Below are positions 12,566-24,689 of a stretch of DNA of 64,000 nucleotides, piece by piece. The stretch comes from Dama dama. Its lineage: Eukaryota; Chordata; Mammalia; Artiodactyla; Cervidae. Where the stretch lies: contig NC_083714.1 of the NCBI RefSeq assembly GCF_033118175.1, forward strand, positions 9,176,001-9,240,000, written 5' to 3'. Each line of letters starts with the position of its first letter. Positions within the stretch are counted from its first letter, which is position 1. Both the position numbers and the translations under genes were made by a program. The notes beneath the pieces were generated by a model. That model was given only the letters and a program-made list of their open reading frames with translations. It made no database searches and was not told where the DNA came from.

Positions 12566-14505
12566 ATTACACAGGAGGCAGTGATCAAGACCATACCCAA
12601 GAAAAACAAATGCAAAAAGGCAAAATGGTTCTCTGGGGAGGCCTTAGAAATAGCTGAGAAAAGAAAAGAAGCTAAAGTCAAAGGAGAAAAGGAAAGGTAT
12701 ACCCATTTGAATGCAGAATTCCAAAGAATAGCAGGGAGAGATAAGAAACCCTTCCTCAGCGATCAATGCAAAGAAATAGAGGAAAACAGAATGGGAAAGA
12801 CCTCTTCAAGAAAATTCGAGATACCAAGGGAACATTTCATGCAAAGATGAGCACAATAAAAGACAGAAAAGGGATGGATTAACAGAAGCAGAAGATATTA
12901 AGAAGAGGTGGCAAGAATACACAGAATGACTCTACAAAAAAGATCTTCACGACCCAGATAATAATAATGGTGTGATCACTCACCTAGAGCCAGGCATCCT
13001 GGAATCTAAAATCGAGTGGGCCTTAGGAACCATCACTACGAACAAAGTTAGTGGAGGTGACGGAATTCCAGTTGAACTATTTCAAATCCTAAAAGATGAT
13101 GCTGTGAAAGTGTTGCACTCAATATGTCAGCAATTTAGAAAACTCAGCAGTGGCCATAGGACTGGAAAAGGCCAGTTTTCATTCCAATCCCAAAGAAAGG
13201 CAATGCCAAAGAATGCTTAAACTACCACACAACTGCACTCATCTCACATGCTCATAAAGTAGTGCTCAAAATTCTCCAAGTCAGTCTTCAGCAATACGTG
13301 AAGCGTGAACTTCCAGATGGCCAAGCTGGTTTTAGAAAAAGCAGAGAAACCAGAGATCAAATTGCCAATACCCAGTGGATCCTCGAAAAAGCAAGAGAGT
13401 TCCAGAAAAACATCTATTTCTGCTTTATTGACTATGCCAAGGGCTTTGACTATGTGGATGACAATAAACTGTGGAAATTCTGAAAGAGATGGGTACCAGA
13501 CCACGAGACCTGCCTCTTGAGAGACCTGTATGCAGGTCAGGAAGCAACAGGTAGAACTGGACATGGAACAACAGACTGGTTCCAAATAGGGAAAAGAGTA
13601 CGTCAAGGTTGTACATTGTCACTCTGGTTATTTAACTTATATGCAGAGTACATCATGAGAAACACTAGGCTGGAATGAGCACAATCTGGAATCAATACTG
13701 CTGGGAGAAATATCAATGAACTCAGATATGCAGATGACACCACCCTTATGGCAGAACATGAAGAAGAGCTAAAGAGCCTCTTGATGAAACTGAAAGAGGA
13801 GAGTGAAAAGTTGGCTGAAAGCTCAACATTCAGAAAACTAAGATGATGGCATCTGGTCCCATCACTTCATGGCAAATAGATGGGGAAACAGTGGCTAACT
13901 TTATTTTGGGCGGCTCCAAAATCACTGCATATGGTCACTGCAGCCATGAAATTAAAAGACACCTACTCCTTGGAAGAAAGGTTATGACCAACCTTGACAG
14001 CATGTTAAAAAGCGGAGACATTACATTGTCAACAAAGGTCCATCTAGTCAAGGCTGTGTTTTTACCGGTAGTCATGTATGGATGTGAGATTTGGACTATA
14101 AAGAAAGGTGAGCCCTGAAGAATTGGTTCTTTTGAACTGTGGTGTTGTAGAAGACTCTTGAGAGTCCCTTGGACTGCAAGGAGATCCAACCAGTCCATCC
14201 TAAGGGAGATCAGTCCTAGGTGTTCATCAGAAGGACTGATGTTGAAACTGAAACTCCACTGCTTTGGCCACCTGATGTGTAGAGCTGACTCCTTTGTAAA
14301 GACACTGATGCTGGGAAAGATTGAGGGCAGGAGGAGAAGCGGATGACAGAGGATGAGATGGTTGGATGGCATCACCAACTTAGTGGACATGAGTTTGGGT
14401 AAACTCTGGGAGTTGGTGATGGACAGGGAGGCCTGGCATGCTGTGGTTCACAGCATCGCAGAGACAGTCATGACTGAGCGACTGAACTGAACTGAACTGA
14501 ACACA
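12566..14505 (+). mobile_element. BovB LINE, 5'-truncated, sense
   Basis: It begins in the linker (VIKTIPKKNKCKKAKWFSGE) and continues through the RT (KVSGGDGIPVELFQILKDDA; RYADD near 13,728). It ends with the BovB 3' region and the CTGAACTGAACTGAAC tail near 14,500. Frameshifts and stops split the frame into at least five pieces, so it is inactive. Confidence 0.9.
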
Positions 14506-14789
14506 ACTTTGTAAATCAACTATACTTCAATTAAAAAGTAGCATGACTGGAAAAAAAAAAGATTGGTATATTTCATTGTATATAAAGTTTATATCCAAAG
14601 AAAACTGCTGTAAAAAAAACATGGCTCACTACTAAATGGCAGGCTTGCTGAAATACTTCCAGAGAGACATACTGATGTCTGCAATTTACCAGAAAATGCA
14701 CCAAGGAAAAAGGTCAATTGGTGATTGGACAGAGGCATCGGCAAATGGATAGATACATGACAAAGCCAGTATTGTAAAATCGTTACAAA
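14506..14789. repeat. L1 3' tail plus an older interspersed repeat
   Basis: The first 55 bases look like a sense L1 3' UTR end with an A-run. About 14,590-14,750 resembles, inverted, 33,790-33,950 ('aaatggcaggcttgctgaaa' and its complement), so it belongs to a repeat I cannot name. Confidence 0.5.
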
Positions 14790-16368
14790 AGCAGACCCCT
14801 ACACATGCTGTCTACAAGAGACCCACCTCATACCAAGGGACACATACAGAGTGAACATAAAGGTTTGGAGGAAGGTATGTCATGCAAATGGAGACCAAAA
14901 GAAAGCAGGAGTATCAATACTCATATCAGATAAAATAGACTTTGAAAGAAAGGCTGTGAAAAGAGACAAAGAAGGACACTACATAAGGATCAAAGGATCA
15001 AACCAAGAAGGTATAACAATTATAAACAAATACGCACCCAACATAGAAGAAGCTCGTTATACATAATGCAAATGCTAACAATTAGGAAAGGGGAAATTAA
15101 CAGTAGCACAATAAGAATAGAAGACTTTAATATACAATTCATGCCTATGGATAGATCAACCAAACAGAAAATTAGCAAGGAAACACAAAGTTTAAATGAT
15201 GCAATGGACCAGTTAGACCTAACTGATATCTATAGGACATTTCACCCCAAAACAATGAAATTCACCTTTTTCTCAAGTGCACATGGAACATTCTCCAGAA
15301 TAGATCACAGTCTGGGCCATGAATCTATCCTTGGTAAATTCAAAAAAATTGAAATCACTTCAAGCAGCTTTTCTGATCACAATGAGGTAAGATCAGATGT
15401 CAACTACAGGGAAAAAATATTAAAAATAAAAACATATGGAGGCTAAACAGTGTGCTTCTTAATAACCAACAAATTACAGAAGAAATAAAAAAGAAATCAA
15501 AATATTCATAGAAACAAATGAAAATTAAAACACGAGGACCGAAATCTATGCCATTCAGTAAAGCAGTGCTAAGGGGCAAGTTGATAGCAATAAGAGCTTA
15601 CCTCAAGAAACAAGAGAAACATCAAATAAATGACCTAACTTGACACCTAAAGCAACTAGAAAAAGAAGAAATGAAGAACCCCAGGGTTAGTAGAAGGAAA
15701 TAAATCATAAAGTTAGGGCAGAAAAAAGTGAAAAAAAAAAAGCAGACTATAGCAAAAATCAACAAAACTAGAAGCTGGTTCTTTGAGAAGATAAATAACA
15801 TAGACAAATCACTAGCCAGACACATCAGGAAAAAAAGAAGAATCAAATCAACAAAATTAGAAATGGAAATGGAGAAATCACAACAGACAACACAGAAATA
15901 CAAAGGATCACAAGAGACTACTATCAGCAGCTACATGAAAATAAAATGGACAACTTGGAAGAAATGGACGAATTTTTAGAAAAGTATAACCTTCCAAAAC
16001 TGAACCAGGAAGAAATAGAAAATCTTACTAGACCCATCAAAAGCATGGAAATTGAAACTGCAATGAAAAATCTTTGAACAAACAAAAGCCAAGGACCAGT
16101 TGGCTTCACAGGTGAATCCACCAAACAATTAAGAGCTAACACCTATCCTACTGAAACTCTTCCAAATTATTGCACAAGGTAAACCCCCAAACTCAATTTA
16201 TGAGGCCCCCTTCACCCTAATCCCAAAACCAGCCAAAGATGCTGCCAAAAAAGAAAACTACAGGCCAATATCACTGATGAACATATGTGAAAAATGTTCA
16301 ACAAATTCTAGCAAACAGAATCCAACGACATATTCAAAAAGTTAGACATCATGACCAAGTGGGTTTAT
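14790..16368 (+). mobile_element. L1 ORF2 fragment (endonuclease to RT start), sense
   Basis: The frames read endonuclease text (GVSILISDKIDFERKAVKRD; FFSSAHGTFSRIDHSLGHES; SSSFSDHNEVRSD) and then the ORF2 linker. It stops at about 16,368 in the early RT. Stops and frameshifts are frequent. The right edge abuts exactly the start of the promoter module of the two-exon gene. Confidence 0.88.
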
Positions 16369-17027
16369 TCAAGAAAGCTCCATGTGGAACAAGGGCAAGT
16401 GTATTCACTGCGTTCTCACAGCCTGAAGACAAGGGTTTCCGACTGGAGACCAGAAAACGGAGGAGAGCTCCTGGAACACGGAGAAAAGGAGGCGGGATGG
16501 GAAAGGTTTCTGTCGGCTGGCCCAGAATTAAGTGGTCTTCAAGGTGCATTAAGACCACATTGCAGGAGGAACGTGGAATGATTCTCGCTTCCACAGACAC
16601 TTAAACACAACCTAGTTGTCATGGAGGGAGTTTAGGCAACATATGAAAAGCTAGATAATGGTGAAAGCTGAGAGAGAACAGGATGAATGCCCGAGCAGTG
16701 TGGCTGTGGGGCAAGGTTTGGAGGAGATGCACTCTGCCTGCTGTGTGACCCATCAGAGTTGACATAGAGGTGAGGGTGGCAGGTGAGTTTGGAGGCCTCT
16801 TTAGGGCATTACAAATGCCTCATTTCTCCCAGCAAATCATCTGAATTGCTCCCCATCCCCCCCTAGACATGTCAGGATGGGGCTTTGGATGTCAAAGCTC
16901 ACCCAGGGCCACCATTGGCTGGGGAAGAGACTTGCTGACCTCATAAAGCATGAGGGTGAGGCTCCATGGGGACGGGTATATATAGGGGTGCTCAGGGGCT
17001 CTGAGCAGACCCCTGTGAGTCCTCCAA
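16369..17027 (+). promoter_or_regulatory. Promoter module 1 of the two-exon gene
   Basis: This block starts with an imperfect inverted repeat (GCTCCATGTGGAAC) and recurs at 20,908, 35,561 and 35,812, plus inverted at 35,131-35,560. The core holds an ATTGG (inverted CCAAT) at 16,914-16,918, a CRE-like TGACCTCA at 16,936-16,943, and TATATATA at 16,977-16,984. Transcription would then start near 17,005-17,012, giving a leader of only about 20 bases. All three core motifs are also kept in the copy at 35,561. Function is inferred from motif spacing only. Confidence 0.65.
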
Positions 17028-17820
17028 ATGACTGAGGTGACTAGGAAGCCACAAGGCTCCAGAGTAGTTATGGAACACGCACCTCCTATTACCCAGGAGA
17101 AGATGAAGACCTCCTATCAATTGAGGTCCAGAAAAAATGTCAAGGTGAGCTGAACCCAGCCAAACTCCTCTTGCCCATCGAGCCCACCCCAAAAGACCCC
17201 CTCCCCTGTCCTTGCCTGGCACATAACCCTTCTCTGCCCACACCCCTTCTCCTGAAGCCATCGTTCCCACCTGTCTTCACACTCTTCCCTAAACCAGTGC
17301 CATTCTTTGCTCCCTCTCTTGTTTTCTCTAGGTGGCCAGGGCAACCATGAGGGTGAATAATCCCATTCCGGCAAAGCTGCCTAAGAAAACTCAGAAAACT
17401 CCCACCACCAAAAAGCTTAAGAAAATCAGATGCTCAAAGCTCTGTAGCAAGAGTTCCAAGGCAAATGAACAGCTGAATCAGAAGGAACCAGAGGAGGTCC
17501 CAGAGACCGTGGAGACCCCTGCCATTCCAGTTAATCAGAACAAATCAGAGGAGGTCCCAGCCATTCCAGTTAATCAGAATGAACCAGAGGAGGTCCCAGA
17601 GACCACAGAGACCCCTGCCATTCCAGCTACTCAGAAGAAACCAGAGGAGGTCCCAGAGACCACAGAGACCCCTGCCATTTCAGCTAATCAGAATGAATTA
17701 GAGGAGGTCCCAGAGACCATGGAGACCCCTGCCATTTCAGCTAATCAGAACGAACCAGAGGAGGTCCCAGAGGCCATGGAGACCCCTGCCATTCCAGCTG
17801 GACCAGTGGACAGCCAGTGA
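17028..17820 (+). CDS. Two-exon gene: basic N-terminal part plus acidic 19-residue repeats; family not recognised
   Basis: Exon 1 coding 17,028-17,144 (39 codons, starts MTEVTRKPQGSR) ends at a GTGAGC donor. Exon 2 is 17,332-17,820 after a pyrimidine-rich TCTAG acceptor. The intron is 187 bases, phase 0, and the joined frame is open for 201 residues. Residues 1-87 are rich in Lys/Arg (KLPKKTQKTPTTKKLKKIRC). Residues 88-195 are six tandem units of the type NQNEPEEVPETTETPAIPA; the second unit lacks six residues. The tail is GPVDSQ. No signal peptide or membrane segment is seen. The start was chosen for distance from the TATA box; Met15 (17,070) has a better start context. A basic head with variable acidic repeats recalls the design of human VCX/VCY, but I see no sequence match. 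A nuclear, germ-cell role is only a guess. Sequencing of testis RNA would settle its expression. Confidence 0.62.
17476..17799 (+). repeat. Coding minisatellite, 57-bp units
   Basis: Six in-frame units lie inside exon 2: five of 57 bases and one of 39 (the second, lacking 18 bases). Units 3-6 differ by only a few substitutions, so expansion looks recent. Unit number may vary between individuals or gene copies. Confidence 0.85.
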
Positions 17821-17929
17821 CTTCGGGGCATGGTTAGAGACTTCAGAAATGCTCAGGGGTCTCGCCGCTGAGTACTGGCCAACAGTACAGATGCTGAATA
17901 TTATAGCAACTGCATACATTAATAACGAA

Positions 17930-17935
17930 AATAAA
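17930..17935 (+). terminator. AATAAA polyadenylation signal of the two-exon gene
   Basis: A canonical AATAAA lies about 110 bases after the stop codon and is followed within 30 bases by a TG/T-rich stretch (GGTTGTCTCTGAG). It fits a short 3' UTR. Confidence 0.6.
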
Positions 17936-17955
17936 ATCAACCTGATGTGAAATTA

Positions 17956-18234
17956 TGGTTGTCTCTGAGTTCTCTGATAGTGGGGGGCAGAGAGGGCAGG
18001 GAAGGGATAAGTGTGTGAGAAGGGAGGGAGATGGCTTCTGTGGAGTTGAAGATGGGACCAGAAGGCCCAGGTTGCCAGAAAGTAGGGGGAAGAACTGGCT
18101 CCAGACTGAGCTTCAAAGACACACTTCCCATGGGAGAAGAGGAAGAGGACTTGGTGTTTCTCTGTGTGAGTGCAGAAATGGATACTTAGCTGGGGAGCTG
18201 TGTCGTGGGGGGGGGGGGGCGTGCGATTTGCTAA
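17956..18234. other. No gene recognised; 3' flank with a G13 run
   Basis: Nothing coding is seen. A run of 13 G bases lies at 18,207-18,219, just before the L1 fragment. Confidence 0.5.
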
Positions 18235-18700
18235 AAAGGCATACAAAGGAGCTGCCCCATCAAAAGAATGGAATATTGGCATTTGCAGCAACATGGAAGG
18301 TAGAATATTGAGTAAAATAACTCACAGAGATAGACAAATACTGTATGATATCACTTATAGAATCTAAACATACCGCAAAGTAGAGAATATGATAAAAATG
18401 GAGGCGCACAGATATAGAGAAGCATCTACTGGTTACCAGCGGGGAGGGGAAGAGGGAGGGGCAATACAGAGGTGCGGGAGTGGGAGGCACGCAGTGTTAG
18501 TTAGGTGGAAGATGAGCTCAGGGATGCATTGTACAACATGGCGAATAGAGCCAGGACTTTGTAATAACTATAAATGGAAAGCAAGCTTTAACAGTTGTAT
18601 AATAAGAAAGAAAAGGAAAGAAAGAGGGGGGAGGAAGGAGGGAAGAAAGGAAGGAAAAGAATGGCGTTTTTGGAGGTCAAAAAGCCAATAATGATTAGGC
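18235..18700 (+). mobile_element. L1 3' end, sense, with purine-rich tail
   Basis: Sense L1 ORF2-end/3' UTR text (AATGGAATATTGGCATTTGC; ACTGTATGATATCACTTATAG), ending in a GAAAGGAAA-type simple repeat at about 18,600-18,660. Confidence 0.75.
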
Positions 18701-18714
18701 CCTTTTTAGCAAAG

Positions 18715-19410
18715 GAATGTATTTTATTTTATTTATTTTAATTGGTGGGTAACTACTTTATAATATTGTGGTGGTTTTTGCCATACATTAACATGAATCA
18801 GCCATGGGTGTACATGTGTTCCCCATCCTGATCCCCCCTCCCACCTCCCTCCCCATGCCATCCCTCTGGGTCATCCCAGTGCACCAGCCCTGAGAACCCT
18901 GTCTTATGCATCGAACATGGACTGGCTATCTCTTTCACATATGATAATATACATGTTTCAATGCTATTCTCTCAGATCATCCCACCCTCGCCATCTCCCA
19001 CAGACTCCAAAAGACTGTTCTGTAAATCTGTGTCTCTTTTGCTGTCTCCCATATAGGGTTATCATTACCATCTTTCTAAATTCCATATATATGCCTTAGT
19101 AAAGTGTATTGGTGTTTTTCTTTCTGACTTACTTCACTCTGTATAATAGGCTCCAGTTTCATCTACCTCATTAGAACGGATTCAAATGTGTTCTTTTTAA
19201 TGGCTGAGCAATATTCCATTGTGTCTATGTACCACAGCTTTCTTACCCATTTGTCTGCTGATGGACATCTAGGTTGCTTCCATACCCTGGCTATTGTAAA
19301 CAGTGCTGTGGTGAACATTGGGGCACACGTGTCTTTTTCACTTCTGGGTGAATCACGATTTGAATGAGGAGAAACCATGATGACTATTAGCCTGTTAGTG
19401 GTAAACCCTG
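18715..19410 (-). mobile_element. L1 3' UTR and ORF2 end, antisense
   Basis: Antisense ruminant L1 3' UTR begins with a TTTATTTTATTTATTTTA-type tail and includes CCATGGGTGTACATGTGTTC. It continues into the ORF2 end (GCTGATGGACATCTAGGTTG). It faces away from the sense L1 on its left, so the two are separate insertions. Confidence 0.8.
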
Positions 19411-19619
19411 CACATGAGTTTGGTTGAAGGAGTGGGACCAAAGTTGGTGATGGTTGTTTCAAACCGTCTGAGAGTGCTCAGATGGACATGTGGGGTGCTG
19501 TCCTGCTGGGGGACATCTCTGGTTGCTCTGTTCTCACCAGCAACAGAGGATTTTCTTTCTTTCCTTTCATTTCCCTTGTTTCCCTTTCTCCCTCTTTTCT
19601 CCCTACCTGCCTTTCTTTC

Positions 19620-19862
19620 ACAAACATTTAATGTGCTGTGGCTGTGCTTCGTTGTTCAGCCGGGTCCAACTCTTTTTGACCCCATGGACTGTAGCCCGCC
19701 AGGCTCCTCTGTCCATGGGGATTCTCCAGGCAAGCATACTGGAGCAGGCTGCCATTCCCCCTTCCAGGGGATCTTCCCAACCCAGGGATTGAATCCTGGT
19801 CTCCCATGTTGCAGGTGGGTTGTTTTTTTTTACTGTCTGAGCCACCAGGAAACCCTTAAAAT
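19620..19862 (-). mobile_element. Bov-tA SINE, antisense
   Basis: Contains the complement of the BovB-derived tail (ACCCCATGGACTGTAGCCCG) and of the tRNA-derived head (CAGGGATTGAATCCTGGTCT) in the order expected for an antisense Bov-tA. It sits in no gene. Confidence 0.8.
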
Positions 19863-20907
19863 GGGCTTCATCTGACACTATGTTTTTCATATCTGTATGA
19901 TCAAATGGGGTCTATTTTAGGATTTCCATGTCTCTCCTTACTTTTAGAACACACAAAACACAGTTATTCCAAGTATCTTAATGTCTCTGTCTGCAATTAC
20001 TAAAATCTATGCCACTACTGCCTGAGTTTCAGTTCTCAAGGGAATTTTAGTATGATTTTTCTTACCTTCGTGAGATTTAATATGTTCTTAACATGGTTCG
20101 GGGCTAGTTCCATACTCTTCTTGTGAATTGGCTGCTCATGTCTTTAAACATGTCTTCATAAATTTAAAGGCCAGTGATACATCTTTCTTATAAAGTGTTG
20201 GCTCGTGCCTTTTGCCCATTTTTCTATCAGGTTTTAAGATCTTCTCAAAATTGTAAGAGTCATCTTTTGCGTTTGTTTACGGCGTGCTTTTTCTACCTCT
20301 TAAAATGTTCAGCAGTGTGATGGACCCTGGGTGAGTAAGCAACAAGTGGACACCAGGATGTGAACACTTCACAGGAAACCCAGGGAGACCCACTAAGCCA
20401 ACAAACTGTCCCCAGGGGTGCACCTCAGGCTGGTTGACCCTACGAGTCAATTGGAAAAATGAGGACTGAGGTGGAGCACACAATCCATTCCCCTTTCCTC
20501 CAGAGCCAACCAGCTCAATGAGAGACCGTGGGAACTAGATGCACAGGACAGGATGACTCAGTGTTTCGTCCAAGAAGCTGGGAGCTTGTGGCAGCTGCTC
20601 ATGGAAATGAATTCCACCATGGTTTTGGCTGTGAGGTCAGCTCCAAGGGAGCTTCCAGCAAGAAAACAAGATGAGAAAAGAGATTTGTGAGGGCACGTGT
20701 GGAGAAGACCTTTGCACACAAGGCTCACACAGCTCTGGGCAAGCTCCACCCCTTGCTGGGAATACTAATCAGCCGCAGGTGGTCATTTCTTGCATGGGAT
20801 CCCTGATGCAAGCATTTCTCTGCCCCATCTCCATCACCCTGTTCAAACCCAAGCCTGGGTAGTACTCCTAGTGAGGTGACCCTGAGTCCTAGACTTGAAA
20901 CGAGACG
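19863..20907. other. No gene or clear repeat recognised
   Basis: AT-rich up to about 20,280 and then more balanced. Short open frames exist on both strands but show no domain, repeat or splice pattern. The right edge is the start of promoter module 2. Confidence 0.5.
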
Positions 20908-21690
20908 GCTCCGTGTGGAGCAAGGGCAAGTGTATTCACTGCGTTCTCACAGCCTGAAGACAAGGGTTTCCGACTGGAGACCAGAAAACAGAGGCGAGCT
21001 CCAGGAACACTGAGACAAGGAGGCGGGATGGAAAGGTTTCTGTCGGCTGGCCCAGAATTCAGTGGGCTTCAAGGTGCATTAAGACCACACTGCAGGAGAA
21101 ACGTGGAATGACTCTCGCTTCCACAGACACTTAAACACAGCCTAGTTGTCATGGAGGGATTTCAGGCAAGATATTAAACACTAGATAATGGTGAAAGGTG
21201 AGAGAGAACAGAATGAAAGCCCGAGCAGTGTGGCTGTGGGGAAGGTTTGGAGGAGATGCACTCTGCCTGCCGTGTGACCCATCAGAGTTGACGTGGAGAG
21301 ATGAGGGTGGCAGCTGAGTTTGGAGGCCTCTTTAGGGGCATTACAAATGCCTAATTTCTCCCACAAAATCATCTGAGTTGCTCCCCATCCTCCACTAGAC
21401 ATGTCAGGATGGGTCTTTGTGATGTCAAGGCTCACCCAGGGCCACCATTGGCTGGGGCGTGACTTGCTGATAAACCATAATGGTGTGGCCCCCTGGAGAT
21501 GGGTATATATAAGGGTGCTCAGGGGCTCTGGAGCAGACTACTGGGAGCCTTCAGAATGACTAAGGTCACTGGGAAGCCACAAGGCTTAGAGCAGTTATGT
21601 AACAGCCATCTCCATATACCCAGGAGGAAAAGATGAAGACCTCCTATCAACTGAGGTCCAAAAGGTGAGCTGAACCCACCTAAGCTCCTC
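20908..21690 (+). pseudogene. Second copy of the two-exon gene: promoter and exon 1 only, broken
   Basis: The module matches 16,369-17,160 closely. ATTGG and a TATA box (from about 21,504) are kept, while the CRE-like site is altered. The start codon is at 21,556 (MTKVTGKPQGL). Lost bases in the segment corresponding to 'ctccagagtagtt' shift the frame soon after. The exon-end text (ATGAAGACCTCCTATCAACT) and a GTGAGC donor remain. About 30 bases into the intron it is cut by an antisense L1, and no exon 2 follows. It cannot encode the protein, although its promoter could still fire. Confidence 0.75.
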
Positions 21691-22140
21691 TTATCTTTCT
21701 CTGTTTGACTTACTTTGTATGATCATCTCTGGGTGCACCCATGTTGACAAAATAGCATTATTTCCTTCTTTCTTATGGTTAATATTCCATTGTATGTATA
21801 AAATATCTTTATCCATTCACCTATGTATGGGCATTTAAGGTTGTTTCCACCTCTTTGCTACTGTACTTGGTACTGCTATAAACACTGCTGTGTGTGTCTC
21901 TTTTCTGATGGGAGTTTTCATCTTTACTGGATATATTCCCAGTAGTGGGATTGCTGGATCATATGCTAACTCTATTTTTAGTTTGTTTCAAAAGCTGCAT
22001 ACCAGGGAGGGAGATGGGCAGGAGGTTCTAAAAGGAGGGGACATATGTATACATATGGCTGATTCATGTTGAGGTTGGACAGAAAACAACAAAATTCTGT
22101 AAAGCAACTATCCATCAATAAGAAAATAAAAATTAATTTA
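21691..22140 (+). mobile_element. L1 with inverted 5' part (antisense 21,691-22,005; sense 22,006-22,140)
   Basis: The left part is antisense L1 ORF2 end (AATATTCCATTGTATGTATA; CCAGTAGTGGGATTGCTGGA). The right part is the sense L1 3' end (GGGAGGGAGATGGGCAGGAG; ACATATGTATACATATGGCT), ending in an A-rich tail at about 22,115-22,140. The pair fits a twin-primed insertion that truncated the second gene copy. No target-site duplication was identified. Confidence 0.65.
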
Positions 22141-24689
22141 AAAAGAACTGTTTACTGTTGTCAATAGTGACAGCATCAGTTTCTTGACTTTCATGTATAG
22201 GATGTTGTTAATCTTGCTGCAGTGCATGGTCGACTTACACGTGTTTTTCAAAATCTGTGTTTATTTTTTAAAGCACTTTGAGCTGTATTTAACTGTTGAT
22301 GTTTTCTTCCTGAGAGTGTTCTGGATTTTCTTTTTCACTTTTTTTCTTTTTTGGATGAATCACCCCTTACATGGTCAAGGGTAGGTCTCATGTTGAGTCC
22401 AGCGGTCTTGTGTATATCATATATCCATCAGCAATAGTTTGAAGGCTGCCATTACAGAGAAAACCCTCTACGCTGCAAGGCTTTATGATTACCTCCTCTT
22501 TTGGGATGGCCTGCCCCATCTGAGAGTTTTTGTCAGGCCCGGTTGTACAGTAGAGTAGAACGAGCCAGAGGATGCCACAAAACCCGGTGTCTCCTCACTC
22601 TTGGATTTTTGAAGTAAATCTTCCTATTCTCTTTAAGTTGAAGACAAGGGGAGCTGGTTTTACATGTACAGATTCTTGTTCCATGACACTGAGACTACTC
22701 TATGTATTCAGCTGTGCTTGCTTTCACCTACATATTATTAGAAGGTGTTTCGACTACCACTCTTGCTGCAATAGGTTTATGTGGATTCTGTATTTTATAT
22801 GTATCTGTGGGAAGAAATTAATGTCAAACTATAGATGTTTCCCTTCCATCCACCAGGGTCCACCCGTAGGTTTCTTGCCAGGTTGGATGTCCATGTCACC
22901 TTTGTGTGGGTGCTCACTGCAGTGGATTTTTGTATCCCACCTCTCTGTTGCATCCCATGATGTTTCTTGAATCGAACCTCCTTCACTCAGTGGGATAATC
23001 TCTGGATTTATCTATCTCTGAAGTTGTCCTACTTTCAGATTTCAATCCTTGATTCAAAATTCCTTCTAGACCTGTATCAATTTCCTTATACATTCCTCTG
23101 TCCAGGTATGCTATCTTAACTTTCATCTTTTTGATGTTTTGAATGGTTTCCATGGGACCTGGTTTGGGGTGTGTGGTGTTCGAAATCTGTTCATTTCTGA
23201 ACTACTCCAGGAGAGGACCTGGTTTATCATACTGTCTCTGCCTCTTTGTTTATTTATTTATTTGTCTTTCATGGGAGTCCACTTTCCTAATCATGCTCAT
23301 AGTGCCTCTTCTCAGGTCCATCCCACCAGTAACCTAAAGTGTCCACTGTACTAATGCTATTCTACCACTGATTCCATGTACAGCTTTAGACAGTGGCCTT
23401 TTTTCGTGCTGAGGCAGAGGTGATCATATCCTCAACAGCTTAGATGTTCGTATCTCTTAGATTTCATCCTATGTGCACATTGTCATCGGCTTTTTTAATG
23501 AGGCACGGAATTGTGTTTACCCGTTCATATCCTCTACCTGTTAGCTTCCCCTGTGTTTATTTTTTCTCCTATGTGAGCCCTGGCAATTTGTAAAGAGTGA
23601 GTATGGGTTAGAGCTCAGCACCGTTGTGAACACTGGGTCCATCAGCATTCTAAGGTTGCTGTTATAGAAAATGTCCACAAGGCAGCAGCATTTCTTCATT
23701 CCCTCCTCTTGTTGCTATGGTAACAGCCCCCTCTGAGGTTCTCCCAGGCCTGGTTGTAAAGGAGAGGAAAAGGAGACCCTGGAAGTCACCAAAAGCTTTT
23801 GTCTCTTTAGCCTTTGAGGTTTTTTCTTTAAGTGAAACTTTTATTTCTCATTTAAGACAATTTACACCGTTGTAGTTGTTGCAGGGAACCAGTTTCTCCT
23901 TCCGTTCCACAGATACCTGGAGGTGTTCAGCTGTGGTTACTGTCACAGCTGTTTTTAGAATCTGTTGAGCACATTTCTCTTGATACAAGAAGTCCATGTG
24001 GATTATGAATTGCATAGGTATTTGTGGGAATAAATTTATTCCAGCCTTCACCTTTCAGGCTCTCACCCACCAACACCCTTTGCTAACCGTAATTTTCTTA
24101 CCAGGAGTGCAAGTCCATTTCACTTTTGTTTGACTACTCATCGCCATCAATGTATTTTTTTAATCCCCTCTGGAAGGTATATGATATGATATCTCTTTAA
24201 GCCACCCTTCTTTGCTTACTGTGATTAACTCTAGATGTTTGTGTATCTCTGAAAATGGAATTTTTTCCAATTTCATAATTTTGGCATCATATTTCATTGT
24301 GTACCTCTGTCTCATTTCTTTCTCTTTTCATCTGCACCCAACAATTCTCTTTCCTTTCATCTTTTGGTCGTTGTGAATGCTGCTGCAGTGCATGCTTGTG
24401 GGGGTGGGGATGTGGGCATGTGTTTTCCTCGATCTGTTGGTCTCTCAGATACTCTGGGAGTGGAGCTGCCATACGACATCATCTGTCTCATTTTGTGATT
24501 CCAAGGCCCTTTGACAGTCATCCTCATAAAGGCTCCGACTCTTATCTCCCACCACTGGCATATAAGTGTCCCCTTTTCTAGTATCGCTGTACTCTTTGTT
24601 GTCTGTAGAGTTTCGGATAGCGGCCTTTGACACTTGGTTTCTTGATCACTGACAATAGAGCAAATGGGGCACATTTCCAGAGGCTTCTT
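22141..24689. repeat. Patchwork of related low-copy repeats, part 1
   Basis: Blocks recur across 22-27.6 kb: 'aagcactttgagctgtattt' (22,272) with 25,907; 'ccatcagcaatagtttgaag' (22,426) with 26,070; the 'gcaggcagca' plus 'ttgctatggtaac' theme (about 23,680-23,730) with 24,885-24,930; 'cgactaccactcttg' (22,750) with 26,400. Parts look derived from antisense L1 ends, but the higher-order unit is not one I know. No gene seen. Confidence 0.55.
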
